DNA of 64,000 bases from an uncultured Bacilli bacterium (GTDB lineage: Bacteria; Bacillota_I; Bacilli_A; RFN20; CAG-826): NCBI GenBank assembly GCA_944350425.1, contig CALVOX010000003.1, positions 82,809 to 146,808 on the forward strand. The letters run 5' to 3'. Position numbers and translations under genes: made by a program. Below, piece by piece: positions 1 to 11,477 of this stretch. The stretch's first letter is position 1, and each line of letters starts with the position of its first letter. The notes under the pieces are model-generated. The model had not been told where the DNA came from. It searched no databases and saw only the letters and a program-made list of their open reading frames with translations.

Positions 1-1032
1 TAAAGCTAGATTTCCCATGACCCCGCTTTCGACATTTTCAAGAGGGGAATATTCATAATCTGAACCTAAAAAAACATCTCTTCCATCGTTTCCACCAGAT
101 ATAAAAACTTGGGTTCCTTGGTTTTTTAAAATTCCAATAACTTCATTTACTGCTTTATCAGTTGCACTTAAAGTATAGTTTAAGGCACTTCCAAAGGACA
201 TATTAATAGCGTCAACATCTAAAATTGCACAATCTTCTAACGCTTTTAAATAGACACTTGATGTACAACCAGAGCCAAAATCATTAAAAACTTTCATAAA
301 AGCTAATTGAGCATTTGGAGCAATTCCTTTGTAAGGGCCATTAGCTACTGCTAAAGAAGAGACATGAGTTCCATGTTTTTCTTTGCTTAAAACATTATCG
401 TCAGCATTACAATAATCATAAACAAAGGGGATTTTTGAATTGATATATTTATAATCTTTTGCGTGAAATTCTTCGCTTGAAGTGATGTTAGAGATATCAC
501 TTTCTTTATATCTAACTACTGAACTATCAAGAGGTTGAAAATCAATATGATTAAAATTTAACGAAGTGTCTAAAACAGCAACTAGAGTATTTTTACCTCT
601 ATTTTCTGTTTCATCTCCATTCATTGTAAGATATGAATAATTTTGGTCTATAATTCGGTTATCGAAGTAGTAACTATAATTAGGATCGCTTGGATTATAG
701 CAATATTCTTTCTCTTCATCTATGTAATTAACTGATGAAAAAGATGAAATTAGTGCAATATCTTCCTTATTTACTTTCAATTCTAAAATATTAGCGATAT
801 AATCAAAATAAGAAATATTTCTAAAATTGAAGCCAATTTTCTGAATTAATTCATTAAAAAATAGGTTTTGTTCAGCCTCTTTTGTAAGATTTTCATAGTC
901 TTTGAGGCTTACTAAAACAGTGGTGTCTAGTTCTTTTTTGTGAGTCTTATCAAAAATTCCTTCATTATATAAAACAGTGCCACTTAATGCTATAGCACTA
1001 ATAAAAAGTAAAAAAACTCTTTTGAAATTCAT
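1..1032 (-). CDS. Subtilisin-like serine protease (S8), 3' end missing
   Basis: Secreted or membrane-tethered serine protease; 344 codons are visible and the gene runs off the left edge. The N-terminus MNFKRVFLLFISAIALSGTV is a signal peptide or anchor. Residues about 30-125 look like a propeptide. The catalytic Asp is D155 in VAVLDTS, the catalytic His is H220 in HGTHVSS, and the oxyanion Asn is N315 in SGGNDG; the catalytic Ser lies outside the window. Order and spacing fit family S8. Upstream is TATAAT (1043-1048, minus) ten bases before the ATG with no properly spaced SD, so the mRNA may be nearly leaderless. It is divergent from a TetR-like gene. Substrate unknown. Confidence 0.88.
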   Translation of the reverse strand, partial: MNFKRVFLLFISAIALSGTVLYNEGIFDKTHKKELDTTVLVSLKDYENLTKEAEQNLFFNELIQKIGFNFRNISYFDYIANILELKVNKEDIALISSFSSVNYIDEEKEYCYNPSDPNYSYYFDNRIIDQNYSYLTMNGDETENRGKNTLVAVLDTSLNFNHIDFQPLDSSVVRYKESDISNITSSEEFHAKDYKYINSKIPFVYDYCNADDNVLSKEKHGTHVSSLAVANGPYKGIAPNAQLAFMKVFNDFGSGCTSSVYLKALEDCAILDVDAINMSFGSALNYTLSATDKAVNEVIGILKNQGTQVFISGGNDGRDVFLGSDYEYSPLENVESGVMGNLAL

Positions 1033-1101
1033 AACCTTATATATTATAGCAAAGGTTTGAATTCATAGTATAAAAAAAGTATAACCTTTGGAGGATAGAT
1101 T
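1033..1101. promoter_or_regulatory. Divergent intergenic region with an inverted repeat
   Basis: Between the protease and the TetR-like gene lies a perfect 8-bp inverted repeat, CAAAGGTT at 1050-1057 and AACCTTTG at 1083-1090, separated by 25 bp. The minus-strand TATAAT of the protease is at 1043-1048, and GGAGG (1090-1094) is the SD for the rightward gene. An operator for the neighbouring regulator is possible but is inference; the repeat could also be a transcript hairpin. Confidence 0.35.
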
Positions 1102-1634
1102 TTGGGAATAAAATATCGTTAAAAAATCAATTAAATTTATTTGTCAATTATTCGATTGCTGATTTATCAATAACAAAAATTGCAAAAATTTTAGAAATTA
1201 GTAGGCAAACTTACTATATTCATATTTTAACAATTGATAATTTAATTGATGGAATCGCATTTACTTATTTAAAAGAACTAAAAACAAATTATGGTCATAT
1301 GATTAAACTTACTTCAGCAAATGATTTTATAATTTCTATTGCAGAAACGATTATTCTATCTTTTGAAAGTAAAAAAGATAGAATAAAAATCGAAAAGATT
1401 CAATCTTTGAAAACAAATTTAAAAAATTATTGGAGCTTAATCGTAAACACTTTTTTCAAAGTGTTTTTCATAGAAAGATTTTCGAAGTCTGACTTGACAA
1501 GCGATACAAAAACACCTTTTCTTGATATGGCGTTTTCATTTCTCGAATTAAGCCTTTTGCATGGATCAAAAGAAATGAAAAATTTCTTAAACAGCCTTAA
1601 ATATTTAGCTAAAAAGCGTTCTAATTTAGAATAA
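1102..1634 (+). pseudogene. TetR-family regulator, apparently frameshifted near its start
   Basis: A frame open from 1074 to 1634 encodes a TetR-type helix-turn-helix: residues read LSITKIAKILEISRQTYY followed by HILTIDNLIDGI, the usual layout of a TetR N-terminus. No ATG, GTG or TTG occurs in this frame before 1299, which lies after the HTH. A GGAGG at 1090-1094 stands 7 bases before TTG 1102, but that frame stops at once (LGIKYR then TAA at 1120). One extra base next to CGTTAAAAAA would join both frames into a protein of about 178 residues, a normal TetR length. The C-terminal ligand domain is intact. This is either a real mutation, a sequencing error in the A-run, or a non-standard start. 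An ATG 1299 start would lack the DNA-binding domain. Confidence 0.5.
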
Positions 1635-1664
1635 TAAATTGTAATTTCAATTATTTTTATAGGA

Positions 1665-1700
1665 AAAAAGGTAAGTCTTTGCTATTTGACTTACCTTTTT
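1665..1700 (-). terminator. Terminator after rpoC (bidirectional)
   Basis: A 13-bp perfect stem (1665-1677 with 1688-1700) with a 10-nt loop; the A/T ends give a U-tract in either direction. It ends the rpoBC transcript and can also stop the rightward TetR-like gene. Confidence 0.85.
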
Positions 1701-1703
1701 AAA

Positions 1704-4700
1704 TTATTTGATTAAATCTTGAAGTACTTTCATATCTCCAGCATCTTCTTCAATATCATCAGATGATTCTAGAGCGTAATCACTATTTTCACCTTCATCA
1801 TCGCTTTCTAATGATAATGAAAGTTCTCTAGTTTTCTTGTTGTTCTTATATTCAAGGTTTTGGTTGACTAAAGATTCCATTTCGGTCAATTCAAAGTTTT
1901 CGACTTCATCATCTAAAACTTTATCATGAATAGAAATATATTGATCTTTTACCTTTTTCATCGCATCCATAACATCGAAGTTGTGTAATAATTCAATCTC
2001 GTCATCAAGAGGTAAAAGTCCTCTACCAGCTGGAATAAGTTTACCTGTAATAACATTTTCTTTTAAACCATGTAAATTATCAGTTTTACCCTTAATTGCA
2101 GCATCTGTTAAAACTCTTGTCGTTTCTTGGAATGAAGCAGCTGATAAGAAGGAATCGGTTTCAAGAGCAGCCTTAGTAATACCTAAGATTAATGGTGTAC
2201 AGAATGCTGGACGTTTACCTTCAAGTAAAGCTTCCTTATTCTTTTCTGTAAATTCATTAATACTTACTCTAGTACCTGCAATTAATGAAGTTTCACCGCC
2301 ATCGACGACAACAACTTTTCTAAGCATTTGTCTAACGATAACTTCAATGTGTTTATCACTAATTCCAATACCTTGTGATCTATAAACTTTTTGAACTTCT
2401 TTGATGATGTATCTTTCAACAGAGCCAACATCAGCACATTCAAGAAGTTTCTTAGGAGAAATTGCACCTTCAGTGATTTTACCACCGTTTTGAATTGAAT
2501 CACCTTTTCTTACTCTAAGTCTTGCACCGAAAGATGTTTTATATTCTCTTTCTTCTAAGTCATTTTTGACAGTGACAGTATAAATTCCATCATCATCTTT
2601 AATACTAGTTACTACACCGAAAATTTCTGAAATAGTAGCTTCACCTTTTGGAGTTCTTGCTTCAAAAAGTTCTTGGACTCTAGGTAAACCTTGAGTAATA
2701 TCTTCAGTTGTAGCAACACCACCAGTGTGGAATGTTCTCATGGTTAATTGAGTACCTGGTTCACCAATTGATTGAGCAGCCATAATGCCGACAGCTTCAC
2801 CGACTTCAACTAATTTACCGGTTGCAAGGTTTCTACCATAACAATGGACACATACACCGTCTTTAGTTTCACAGCCAAATAATGATCTAATTTCGACTTT
2901 CTTAATACCAGCATCAACAATACGTTTTGCAATAGTTTCGTCAATCAAGTTATCTCCAGCAATAATAACTTCACCAGTATTTGGATCTATAATATCATGA
3001 CAAGAGAATCTGCCAACTAATCTATCATAAAGTCCAACAATAACTGTATTTTGAGCTGTATCGATAATATCACTAACAACCATACCATGGTCAGAGTGAC
3101 AGTCTTCTTCTCTAACAATAACGTCTTGAGAAACATCAACAAGTCTTCTTGTCAAATAACCAGAGTCTGCTGTTTTAAGAGCGGTATCAGCACCGCCTTT
3201 TCTAGCACCGTGTGTACCAGTGAAGAATTCTGCAACGTTAAGACCTTCACGGAAACAAGATTTAACAGGGATTTCGATAGTATCACCAGATGTAGAAGCC
3301 ATAAGTCCTCTCATACCCATTAATTGAGTATAGTTAGATTTGGAACCTCTAGCTCCAGAATGCCACATAATATAAAGTGGATTTCTTGTATCTTGTTTTA
3401 AAGCGTTTTCAACTAAGTTGCCGACTTCATTATTAACTTTTGTCCATGTATTAATAACTTGAACGTGTCTTTCAGAATCAGTTAAGAATCCTCTTTCATA
3501 TAAAGCTTGAATTTCATCAACCTTTTCATCACCTTTTTTGATTAAAGCATCTTTCTCAGGTAAAGATGAGATATCTGAAATAGCTACAGTTAAGCCGGAA
3601 ATGGTTGAATATTTATAGCCATAATCTTTAATCTTATCGAGAATTGCTGAAGTTTTTGTTGTGCCATATTTAGCATAAACTTCATCAATAATTGCAGTAA
3701 TATATTTCTTTTCAATGGCTTCTCTAGCAGGAAGGCTTGCGATAACTTCCTTGATATTTGTTCCTTTTGCAACAAAGAATTCATCAAGTGTTTTCTTTAA
3801 ATTCTCTTTTTTATTAGAGTTTATATATGGGAAATCACTTGGGAAAATTAAGTTAAAAATAACTTTACCAACGGTTGTTATAACATAAGAATTTTGTTGC
3901 TCTTCAGTAAAGTTCACTTTTCTTAAAGCTTTTGCAGGTAATGCAACTCTATTATGTAAGTGAACTTTTCCTAATTCATAACATTTAATACATTCATCAA
4001 TATCTTTGAAGACTTTACCTTCCATATTAATGAAGTTTCTATATTTTTCTGCTTCTTGTAAATCTCCGTGTTTTTCGTAATTAGCAGCTTTCTTTTCAAG
4101 GTCAGCTTTTGTTGCTTCCATTGTTAAATAATAGTTACCAATTAAGATATCTTGAGATGGTGTAACGATAGGTTTTCCATCTTTTGGAGCAAGAATATTA
4201 TTAGAAGCAAGCATTAAATCAATTGCTTCTTCTTGTGCAGCTTTTCCTAATGGAACATGAACTGCCATTTGGTCACCATCGAAGTCAGCGTTAAATCCAG
4301 TACAAACAAGAGGATGTAATCTGATAGCTCTTCCTTCAATTAAAACTGGTTGGAAAGCTTGAATACCAAGTCTATGTAATGTTGGAGCACGGTTTAATAA
4401 AACTGGGTGATAGGAAATAATCTTTTCGACAGCATCATAAACATCAGAATCTCTTGCATCAATTTTTCTATCTGCTTGTCTATGTAAAGAACACTTTCCT
4501 TCGTTAATTAAAACAGCAGCAATGAATGGTCTAAGTAAATTAATAGCCATTTCTCTTGGCAATCCACATTGATACATTTTTAATTTTGGTCCGATTGCAA
4601 TAACAGAACGGCCAGAATAATCGACTCTCTTACCAAGCAAGTTTTGTCTAAATCTACCTTGTTTTCCCTTTAATGCACCTGATAATGATTTTAAAGGTCT

Positions 4701-5780
4701 TCCGTTAGCACCAGTAACTGGCTTGCCATTTCTTCTACCATTATCGATTAAAGCATCGACAGCTTCTTGAAGCATTCTTTTTTCGTTAACTAAAATAACA
4801 GTAGGAACATTCATTTCTTTGAATTTCTTTAATCTATTATTTCTAGTAATAATTCTTCTATATAAATCGTTTAAGTCAGATGTCGCAAAACGACCGCCAT
4901 CGAGTTGTAACATCGGTCTTAAATCTGGTGGAATAACAGGAACGCAGTCAAGAACCATCCATTCTGGCTTATTTCCAGATTGTAAGAAAGCATCAATAAC
5001 TTCGAGTCTCTTTGTTAATTTAGTTAATTTTTGACCTTTTGCTTCTTTAATTTGAGCATTAACTTCATCAAAATCATGTTGAAGATCAATTTCTCTTAAT
5101 AAAGTTTTGATAGCTTCAGCACCATCGCCGAATTGGGCGCCGGTTTGACTTGAAATAAATTCGGCATATGTATAGAAGTCAAATGGATTTGTAGTCTTTT
5201 TAGCTTGTTCAACTGCTTCGATTAATCTTTCACATTCTTTGTAGTTAAAAGATTCTGGGCTATCGGATAAAGTAACTAAAATCTCGTTTAAAGCAGCACT
5301 AAATAAATCTTTTCCGGTGTAATCATCGATAAAATCTTTATATTTTAAGCTCTTTAAATTACCTGGGTTTAAACAAACGTGAGCACTATAATAAATAATT
5401 TCTTCAAGTTGTTTAGCAGGGATATCTAAAAGAAGAGCCATTCTTGAAGGTATACCTTTTAAATACCAAATATGTGAGCAAGGTGAAGCAAGCTCAATGT
5501 GGCCCATTCTTTCTCTTCTTACTTCTTTTGAAATAACTTCGACACCACATTTTTCACAAACTACACCAGCGTATCTTGATTTCTTGTATTTTCCACAGTG
5601 ACATTCATAGTCTTTAGAAGGTCCAAAGATTCTTTCACAGAATAAGCCATCCATTTCTGGTTTTTGTGAACGATAGTTAATAGTTTCAGGTTTTTTAACT
5701 TCACCATGAGATACTTGTCTAATTTTATCTGGAGAAGCTAAACCAATTTTAACGGAAGCTAAATTATTTACATCAAACAT
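1704..5780 (-). CDS. rpoC: DNA-directed RNA polymerase subunit beta'
   Basis: Largest catalytic subunit of RNA polymerase, 1358 residues. The N-terminal zinc finger has Cys60, Cys62, Cys75 and Cys78. The absolutely conserved NADFDGD motif that holds the catalytic Mg2+ is at about residue 497. The second zinc site is formed by Cys in EEDC and in [11 protein letters not shown] near residue 970. The C-terminus is a short acidic tail. It follows rpoB by 15 bp with GGAGG before the ATG, so the two are one transcript. Nothing unusual in length for a Firmicutes beta'. Confidence 0.98.
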   Translation of the reverse strand: MFDVNNLASVKIGLASPDKIRQVSHGEVKKPETINYRSQKPEMDGLFCERIFGPSKDYECHCGKYKKSRYAGVVCEKCGVEVISKEVRRERMGHIELASPCSHIWYLKGIPSRMALLLDIPAKQLEEIIYYSAHVCLNPGNLKSLKYKDFIDDYTGKDLFSAALNEILVTLSDSPESFNYKECERLIEAVEQAKKTTNPFDFYTYAEFISSQTGAQFGDGAEAIKTLLREIDLQHDFDEVNAQIKEAKGQKLTKLTKRLEVIDAFLQSGNKPEWMVLDCVPVIPPDLRPMLQLDGGRFATSDLNDLYRRIITRNNRLKKFKEMNVPTVILVNEKRMLQEAVDALIDNGRRNGKPVTGANGRPLKSLSGALKGKQGRFRQNLLGKRVDYSGRSVIAIGPKLKMYQCGLPREMAINLLRPFIAAVLINEGKCSLHRQADRKIDARDSDVYDAVEKIISYHPVLLNRAPTLHRLGIQAFQPVLIEGRAIRLHPLVCTGFNADFDGDQMAVHVPLGKAAQEEAIDLMLASNNILAPKDGKPIVTPSQDILIGNYYLTMEATKADLEKKAANYEKHGDLQEAEKYRNFINMEGKVFKDIDECIKCYELGKVHLHNRVALPAKALRKVNFTEEQQNSYVITTVGKVIFNLIFPSDFPYINSNKKENLKKTLDEFFVAKGTNIKEVIASLPAREAIEKKYITAIIDEVYAKYGTTKTSAILDKIKDYGYKYSTISGLTVAISDISSLPEKDALIKKGDEKVDEIQALYERGFLTDSERHVQVINTWTKVNNEVGNLVENALKQDTRNPLYIMWHSGARGSKSNYTQLMGMRGLMASTSGDTIEIPVKSCFREGLNVAEFFTGTHGARKGGADTALKTADSGYLTRRLVDVSQDVIVREEDCHSDHGMVVSDIIDTAQNTVIVGLYDRLVGRFSCHDIIDPNTGEVIIAGDNLIDETIAKRIVDAGIKKVEIRSLFGCETKDGVCVHCYGRNLATGKLVEVGEAVGIMAAQSIGEPGTQLTMRTFHTGGVATTEDITQGLPRVQELFEARTPKGEATISEIFGVVTSIKDDDGIYTVTVKNDLEEREYKTSFGARLRVRKGDSIQNGGKITEGAISPKKLLECADVGSVERYIIKEVQKVYRSQGIGISDKHIEVIVRQMLRKVVVVDGGETSLIAGTRVSINEFTEKNKEALLEGKRPAFCTPLILGITKAALETDSFLSAASFQETTRVLTDAAIKGKTDNLHGLKENVITGKLIPAGRGLLPLDDEIELLHNFDVMDAMKKVKDQYISIHDKVLDDEVENFELTEMESLVNQNLEYKNNKKTRELSLSLESDDEGENSDYALESSDDIEEDAGDMKVLQDLIK

Positions 5781-5795
5781 TCTTCTTCCCTCCTA

Positions 5796-8700
5796 TTAAT
5801 TTAATAATTCTGCGACATCAGCATCATCGATATCGCTTTCGTCATCATCTTGACTAAATTGATGACTACTTTCCCCATAAGATCTTACGTTCTTAAGAGA
5901 TTGTTGCTCTTCTTTTTGAGTTTCTCTTGCAAGTTGATCCATATCGAGAACTTTACCATTTTTATCTCTAAGTTCAATATCAAGAGCTAAGCCTTGTAAT
6001 TCTTTAGTCAAAACTTTAAATGCTTCTGGAATTGAAGGAGTTGGCAATGGTTTATGTTTAATGATAGATTCATAGGCTCTTCTTCTTCCGACTCTATCAT
6101 CAGATTTAATTGTAATCATTTCTTGTAATGTATAAGCAGCACCATAAGCTTCAAGTGCCCAAACTTCCATTTCACCAAATCTTTGACCACCATTTTGTGC
6201 TTTACCGCCTAAAGGTTGTTGTGTAACCATTGAGTAAGGTCCAGTAGCACGAGCATGTAATTTATCATCAACCATGTGGACAAGTTTAATCATATACATA
6301 ACGCCAACGTTAATTCTATCATCAAACTTTTCACCAGTTCTTCCATCATATAATGTATATTTTCCATCTTCGGAACATTTTGCATCACGCATCATTTCCA
6401 TAATTTCTTCGTTGGAAATACCATCAAAGACAGGGGTAGCAACTTTTAAACCACCTAAGGCTTTACAAGCCATACCTAAGTGGACTTCAAGAATTTGTCC
6501 AATGTTCATACGAGAAGGGACACCTTGAGGATTGAGTAAAATATCAACTGGTGTTCCATCTTCTAAGAAAGGCATATCTTCTTGAGGGACGATGCATGAA
6601 ATGACACCTTTATTACCATGTCTACCAGACATCTTATCGCCTTCAGAAATCTTTCTCTTTTGAACAACATAAACTCTAACTTTTTGTAAAACACCTGGGG
6701 CAAGTTCTTCTCTTTCATCTTTGTTATCTCTTGAGAAGACTTTGACAGCTAAAACTGTACCTGCACCACCGTGAGGAACTCTTAAAGATGTATCTTTTCC
6801 ATCTTTTGATTTATCCCCGAAGATAGCGTCTAATAATTTTTGATCTGGTGTTGGTTCACTAATTCCTTTAGGCGTAACTTTACCAACTAAAATATCACCT
6901 TCTTTAACATCAGAACCAACGATTACGATACCATTTTCATCAAGGTTAACTTTACCTTTTTCGCCGATGTTTGGAACATCACTTGTAATAAGTTCTTTAC
7001 CGTTTTTAGTATCTCTACATTCAACTTCATATTGTTCAATATGAATTGAAGTATAAATATCGTCTTTTACAAGTCTATCAGACATAATAACAGCATCTTC
7101 GTAGTTATAACCTTCCCAAGTCATAAAGGCAACTGTTACGTTTTGTCCTAATGCAAGATCGGCATTTTCCATAGAAGGACCATCTGCAATAACTTGATTT
7201 TTCTTAATTTTATCGCCAACTTTTACGATTGCTACTTGGTTAATGCAAGTACCTTGGTTACTTCTTTCAAATTTTTGTAAAGTATAAGTTCTTTCACCTT
7301 TTTCTTCATGAACTTTAATAACTTTTGAATCGACGTAAGTAACAATACCATCATTAACAGCAATAACTGCTAAGCCACAGTCATGAGCAATTTTAGATTC
7401 TAAACCAGTTCCAACATAAGGAGCATGTGGTCTAAGAAGTGGTAAAGCTTGTCTTTGCATGTTAGCGCCCATCAAAGCTCTGTGGTTATCATCGTTTTCA
7501 AGGAATGGAATACATGCAGTAGCAACAGAAACGATTTGCATTGGAGATTCATCGATAAAATCGACATCTTTTCTTTCCGCGAGAACGTTTCTACCATTAT
7601 ATCTAGCAACAATTCTATCACCTACTAAATGTCCGTCTTGAATATCACCTCTTGTAGCTTGAGCAATTACATGGTTATTTTCATCAGCAGCAGAAAGATA
7701 TTCAACTTTTTCTAAAATTTTGCCAGTCTTTTTATCAACTACTCTATATGGAGTTTCAATAAAACCATATTTATTAATTTTTGCATAAGTTGAAAGGTTA
7801 GAAATAAGTCCAATGTTTTGACCTTCAGGTGTTTCAATAGGACAAATTCTACCATAATGAGTAAAATGGACGTCACGAACTTCCATAGAAGCTCTATCTC
7901 TTGTAATACCTCCAGGACCTAAAGCTGAAATTCTTCTTTTGTTAGCAAGTACTGCAAGAGGGTTTGTTTGATCCATGAATTGTGATAATTGTGATGAAGC
8001 AAAAAATTCTCTAATAGCACTAGAAAGAGTGCGAATATTAACTAAGCTTTTTGGAGTTAATTCTCTAGTTGCATCACCTGTAGTAATAGACATTTTTTGA
8101 GTGACGTTTTTAGCCATCTTATTTAAACCGATTCTAAATTGAGTTTGCATAAGTTCGCCAACACTTCTGATACGTCTATTAGAAAGGTTATCGATATCAT
8201 CAACGCTGCCAAAACCATCCATTAAATTAATAAAGTATGAGAAAATAGCAACAATATCAGATATTGTAACTCTAGCAATTTTTAAGTTTAAATCTGTTCC
8301 AACAATATTTGAAACAACCTTCTTTGAATCATCGGAGTAAACTTTAACAATATTTACGACAGAGTTTTTATCAAGATTTTCGTTAACTTTTAAAACATGT
8401 TGATGAGCACCTTTTTCAAAGAACTCTTCATTTTGAAGTTCATCAACCATAGCTTGAGTAAGCTTAGTGTTTTTAGTGTATTTAATTTCACCATTAACAT
8501 CAACTAAATCTTCAGCTAAAATCCTATTTACTAAACGGTTATATACACCTAATTTGTTTTTATATTTAAATCTTCCAGCTCTTCCTAAATCGTATCTTTT
8601 TTCATCAAAGAATTTTTGAACTAAGAAAACAATTCCACCTTTTTCAGTATAAGGTTCGCCTGGTTTTAATCTTGAGAAAATGAAATGTAAAGCATCTTGA

Positions 8701-9398
8701 CTTGTATTAATTCCATCCATTTCTTTTGCAAGAGTTAAATCAAACATTTCACGTTCACCAAAAACTCTTTGCATTTCTGCCTTAGTTTCAAAACCTAAAG
8801 CTTTGAGTAAAATTGTAGCAGGCATTTTTCTTTGTCTATCGATTCTTACATATAAAATGCCTTTATTATCGGTTTCAAACTCTAACCAAGTACCTCTTCC
8901 AGGAATAAGATCTGCATTGTAAATATATCTACCTGTTTTAATATCTAAAGTTTTAGATAAGTAAGCACCAGGAGATCTAACAATTTGCGAAACAATAACT
9001 CTTTCAGCACCATTGATAATAAAAGTACCAGAATCAGTCATTAAAGGAATATCTCCCATAAAGACTTCACTAGTAATCATTTGACCGCCATTATTTGAAT
9101 CAACTAAACCTAAAGTTGCATATAAAGGTGCAGAGTATGTCAAATCTTTATCTTTACATTCTAAAAATGAATGTTTTGCATTGTCTAATCTTGAAGATAT
9201 ATATTCTAAAGACATTGTTTCATTATTTGATTTAATTGGAAAAATATCTCTAAAAGCTTCTTCAATACCCTTATCAATAAAAGATTTGTAAGATTCGGTT
9301 TGAATTTCACATAAATATGGAACTTCTAAAGTTCCGCCAATTTTTGAGAAATTGATACGACCGCTTTCAAGAACTGGATAATCTTTGTATGATTTCAT
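5796..9398 (-). CDS. rpoB: DNA-directed RNA polymerase subunit beta
   Basis: Beta subunit, 1200 residues, start chosen after an AGGAG 8 bases upstream. The rifampicin pocket is clearly readable: [20 protein letters not shown] then RISALGPGG. Residue 486, equivalent to E. coli His526, is Asn (codon AAC, plus-strand 7941-7943). Asn here is reported for Mollicutes such as Spiroplasma citri and gives rifampicin insusceptibility; the other pocket residues (Gln513, Asp516, Ser531 in E. coli numbering) are the sensitive type. The C-terminus ends in a short acidic stretch. It is the first gene after the rplL terminator and is co-transcribed with rpoC. Confidence 0.98.
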   Translation of the reverse strand: MKSYKDYPVLESGRINFSKIGGTLEVPYLCEIQTESYKSFIDKGIEEAFRDIFPIKSNNETMSLEYISSRLDNAKHSFLECKDKDLTYSAPLYATLGLVDSNNGGQMITSEVFMGDIPLMTDSGTFIINGAERVIVSQIVRSPGAYLSKTLDIKTGRYIYNADLIPGRGTWLEFETDNKGILYVRIDRQRKMPATILLKALGFETKAEMQRVFGEREMFDLTLAKEMDGINTSQDALHFIFSRLKPGEPYTEKGGIVFLVQKFFDEKRYDLGRAGRFKYKNKLGVYNRLVNRILAEDLVDVNGEIKYTKNTKLTQAMVDELQNEEFFEKGAHQHVLKVNENLDKNSVVNIVKVYSDDSKKVVSNIVGTDLNLKIARVTISDIVAIFSYFINLMDGFGSVDDIDNLSNRRIRSVGELMQTQFRIGLNKMAKNVTQKMSITTGDATRELTPKSLVNIRTLSSAIREFFASSQLSQFMDQTNPLAVLANKRRISALGPGGITRDRASMEVRDVHFTHYGRICPIETPEGQNIGLISNLSTYAKINKYGFIETPYRVVDKKTGKILEKVEYLSAADENNHVIAQATRGDIQDGHLVGDRIVARYNGRNVLAERKDVDFIDESPMQIVSVATACIPFLENDDNHRALMGANMQRQALPLLRPHAPYVGTGLESKIAHDCGLAVIAVNDGIVTYVDSKVIKVHEEKGERTYTLQKFERSNQGTCINQVAIVKVGDKIKKNQVIADGPSMENADLALGQNVTVAFMTWEGYNYEDAVIMSDRLVKDDIYTSIHIEQYEVECRDTKNGKELITSDVPNIGEKGKVNLDENGIVIVGSDVKEGDILVGKVTPKGISEPTPDQKLLDAIFGDKSKDGKDTSLRVPHGGAGTVLAVKVFSRDNKDEREELAPGVLQKVRVYVVQKRKISEGDKMSGRHGNKGVISCIVPQEDMPFLEDGTPVDILLNPQGVPSRMNIGQILEVHLGMACKALGGLKVATPVFDGISNEEIMEMMRDAKCSEDGKYTLYDGRTGEKFDDRINVGVMYMIKLVHMVDDKLHARATGPYSMVTQQPLGGKAQNGGQRFGEMEVWALEAYGAAYTLQEMITIKSDDRVGRRRAYESIIKHKPLPTPSIPEAFKVLTKELQGLALDIELRDKNGKVLDMDQLARETQKEEQQSLKNVRSYGESSHQFSQDDDESDIDDADVAELLN

Positions 9399-9712
9399 TT
9401 ATTCACTCCTATATTAATTGAAGAGATTATTCGTTATAGAGTGATAATATCACTAAATATGACAATTAATTTTTAACTTTTAATCTCTTATAATTCGTAT
9501 ACTTTTAAATTAACGAAAGTTATACATTTATTTACTAATAAATTGCCTTTTAGCCATCTTTAATAGTAAGTAATGAGATTTGAATAAAAATTCTTGTTCC
9601 TAAATTAACTCTAATATTTAGTGAATGTCCCTTTATTACTTGTTTCTATCGTCTAATCTTATATTTAGAGTGATTAGATAATAGCTCATTCTTAAACTAC
9701 GTTTTAATAGGC
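9399..9712 (-). promoter_or_regulatory. rpoBC leader/promoter region
   Basis: The 368 bp between rplL and rpoB holds no gene. It contains the rplL terminator at its upstream end and an A/T-rich leader. A perfect 15-bp palindrome, AGTGATA-A-TATCACT, sits at 9440-9454, about 42 bp before the rpoB ATG. Several weak -10-like boxes exist but I cannot choose one promoter. A separate promoter or attenuated read-through for rpoBC is inferred from the terminator. Confidence 0.45.
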
Positions 9713-9747
9713 AAAAACCTGTGCCCTATAAAAATAGGGTACAGGTT
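9713..9747 (-). terminator. Terminator/attenuator between rplL and rpoB
   Basis: Stem AACCTGTACCCTAT with ATAGGGCACAGGTT on the minus strand (14 bp with one mismatch), loop about 4 nt, followed by TTTTT. It separates ribosomal protein genes from RNA polymerase genes; in many bacteria such a site is a partial attenuator. Confidence 0.85.
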
Positions 9748-9766
9748 CATAAAAACTATTTAAAAA

Positions 9767-10138
9767 CTATTTAATTTCAACTTCTGCACCAGCAGCGACT
9801 AAAGCTTTCTTGTGTTCTTCAGCTTCGACTGGAGAAATGTTTTCTTTAATTGCAGCAGGAGCGGAGTCAACTAATTTCTTAGCATCCATTAAGCCTAAAC
9901 CTGTAATAGCTTGGACAGCCTTAATAACTGCAACTTTTGAAGCACCAACTGATTTTAATGTTAATGTAACTTCACTTGGTCCTTTCTTTTCTTCTTCTTC
10001 AACTGGAGCGCCAGCAGCGACTGGAGCAGCAGCTGTAACACCGAATTCTTCTTCGATAGCTTTTACTAAATCATTTAATTCAACAACTGTCATTTCTTTA
10101 ACAGCAGCGATAATTTCTTCGTTTGTTAATTTTGCCAT
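9767..10138 (-). CDS. rplL: 50S ribosomal protein L7/L12
   Basis: Stalk protein of the large subunit, 123 residues, the normal length. The N-terminal dimerisation helix, an Ala/Val/Glu-rich hinge at about residues 35-55 and the conserved C-terminal domain ([20 protein letters not shown]) are all present. The ATG follows TAGGAGGAAAAATTAAT. It lies 29 bp after rplJ, so both should be governed by the L10 leader upstream of rplJ. Acts with L10 to recruit GTPase translation factors. Confidence 0.98.
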   Translation of the reverse strand: MAKLTNEEIIAAVKEMTVVELNDLVKAIEEEFGVTAAAPVAAGAPVEEEEKKGPSEVTLTLKSVGASKVAVIKAVQAITGLGLMDAKKLVDSAPAAIKENISPVEAEEHKKALVAAGAEVEIK

Positions 10139-10167
10139 ATTAATTTTTCCTCCTAAATTGTGACAAA

Positions 10168-10653
10168 CTATTTCTTTTCAGAAACTTGAGATAAACTATA
10201 AGCTAAGTTTCTCATTGGAGCTTGTAATACACTAAGTAACATAGATACAAGTCCTTCTTTTGATGGTAATGCAGCTAATGTCTTAATATAGTTTGCATCT
10301 TTGAAAGAGCCATCAATTAATCCGCCTTTGATAACAAGGCATTCGTTTTTCTTTGCAAATTTTGTAAGTGCTTTTAAAGAACCATTTGTTGGATCTTTTG
10401 TGAAAACAAAGATATTTGGTCCTTCTAAGAGAGTTTCGATCTCACTGTTATCTTCTTTGAGAGCTCTAGAAACTAAACTATTTTTGTAAACATTTGCTTT
10501 TGCATCAAGTTTAGTTAAGGTTTTTCTTAAAGTAGATAATTCGGAGACTTTTAAACCACGATATTCACAAACAACAATATTGTTTGTTTCTTTAGCAAGG
10601 GTTTTAACTTCTTCAACAACTTCTTTCTTTGCAGCTAAGACGTTTTGATTCAT
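10168..10653 (-). CDS. rplJ: 50S ribosomal protein L10
   Basis: Base of the ribosomal stalk, 161 residues. The N-terminal rRNA-binding region ([19 protein letters not shown]) and [19 protein letters not shown] are typical. The C-terminal helix that carries L7/L12 dimers is present. An AAGGAGG precedes the ATG. In known systems L10, with L7/L12, binds its own leader and represses this operon; a leader of that type lies directly upstream. Confidence 0.97.
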   Translation of the reverse strand: MNQNVLAAKKEVVEEVKTLAKETNNIVVCEYRGLKVSELSTLRKTLTKLDAKANVYKNSLVSRALKEDNSEIETLLEGPNIFVFTKDPTNGSLKALTKFAKKNECLVIKGGLIDGSFKDANYIKTLAALPSKEGLVSMLLSVLQAPMRNLAYSLSQVSEKK

Positions 10654-10683
10654 TTTTACCTCCTTATATATTGAGGATATATA

Positions 10684-10752
10684 TACAAAGGTTTCTATAT
10701 TTCTAACCTCGGTAACATTATTAAGAGTTAAACTCCGTTACGGTCTTTGGTA
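10684..10752 (-). ncRNA. L10 leader (autoregulatory mRNA structure)
   Basis: The 124 bp between rplA and rplJ contain, on the minus strand, CCAAAGACCGTAACGGAG, then TTACCGAGGT, then AACCTTTG. The outer CAAAG/CTTTG can pair to form the base of a structure whose interior holds the ACCG-AGG elements. This order resembles the Firmicutes ribosomal protein L10 leader, to which the L10-(L12)4 complex binds. I identified it by eye, without a covariance search. Confidence 0.65.
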
Positions 10753-10777
10753 TATTTATCCTACAAAACAAAATTAA

Positions 10778-11458
10778 TTAACCAACAATGTTTAATTTGA
10801 TGGATGGACCCATTGTTGTAGAGAGGTGGCATGATTTAACATAAACACCTTTAACAGAAGCAGGTCTTACTTTTAAGATTTGGCTAATAACAGCGTTAGC
10901 ATTTTCTTCTAACTTGCTAGGTTCAAAAGAAACTTTACCTACTGCTAAGTTGACGTTACCATCTTTATCGGCACGATATTCAACTTTACCAGCTTTAAGT
11001 TCACCAACCATTTTAGCAATATCAGGACCAACTGTACCAGTTTTTGGGTTTGGCATTAAGCCTTTTGGACCTAAAACTCTACCTAATTTACCGATATGTG
11101 CCATCATATCTGGTGTTGCACACATTACATCAAAATCAAACCATTTTTCATTTTGAATTTTTTCAAGTAATTCAACACCACCAGCAAAATCTGCACCAGC
11201 AGCTTTAGCTTCTTCAACTTTTGAAGTAATAGCTAATACTCTAACTGTTTTGCCACTTCCTGCAGGAAGAATAACAGTTCCTCTAATTTGTTGATCTGCA
11301 GCTCTTGTATTAATATTTAATGAGAATGAGAGACCAACTGAAGAGTCAAACTTAGTTGTGGATGTTTTTCCAATTAATTCAACTGCTTCTTTGACAGTAT
11401 AAACTTTTTCTTTGTCAATTAATTTTAAAGCAGCTTCGTATTTCTTTCCGTGTTTCAT
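10778..11458 (-). CDS. rplA: 50S ribosomal protein L1
   Basis: L1-stalk protein, 226 residues, normal length. Conserved GPKGLMPNPKTGTVGPDI is present in the middle, and the C-terminus matches the family (STTMGPSIKLN). The ATG has AAAGGAG at good spacing. It follows rplK by 19 bp, as in other Firmicutes, and ends before the L10 leader. L1 binds 23S rRNA and assists E-site tRNA release. Confidence 0.98.
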   Translation of the reverse strand: MKHGKKYEAALKLIDKEKVYTVKEAVELIGKTSTTKFDSSVGLSFSLNINTRAADQQIRGTVILPAGSGKTVRVLAITSKVEEAKAAGADFAGGVELLEKIQNEKWFDFDVMCATPDMMAHIGKLGRVLGPKGLMPNPKTGTVGPDIAKMVGELKAGKVEYRADKDGNVNLAVGKVSFEPSKLEENANAVISQILKVRPASVKGVYVKSCHLSTTMGPSIKLNIVG

Positions 11459-11477
11459 TTCTAAACTCCTTTAACAA

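Noticed and set aside
1981..2385. Open frames antisense to rpoC, rpoB, rplL, rplA and rplK, up to 134 codons
   Set aside because: They have no SD or promoter, their translations lack family features, and each lies opposite a certain gene; they are by-products of codon bias.
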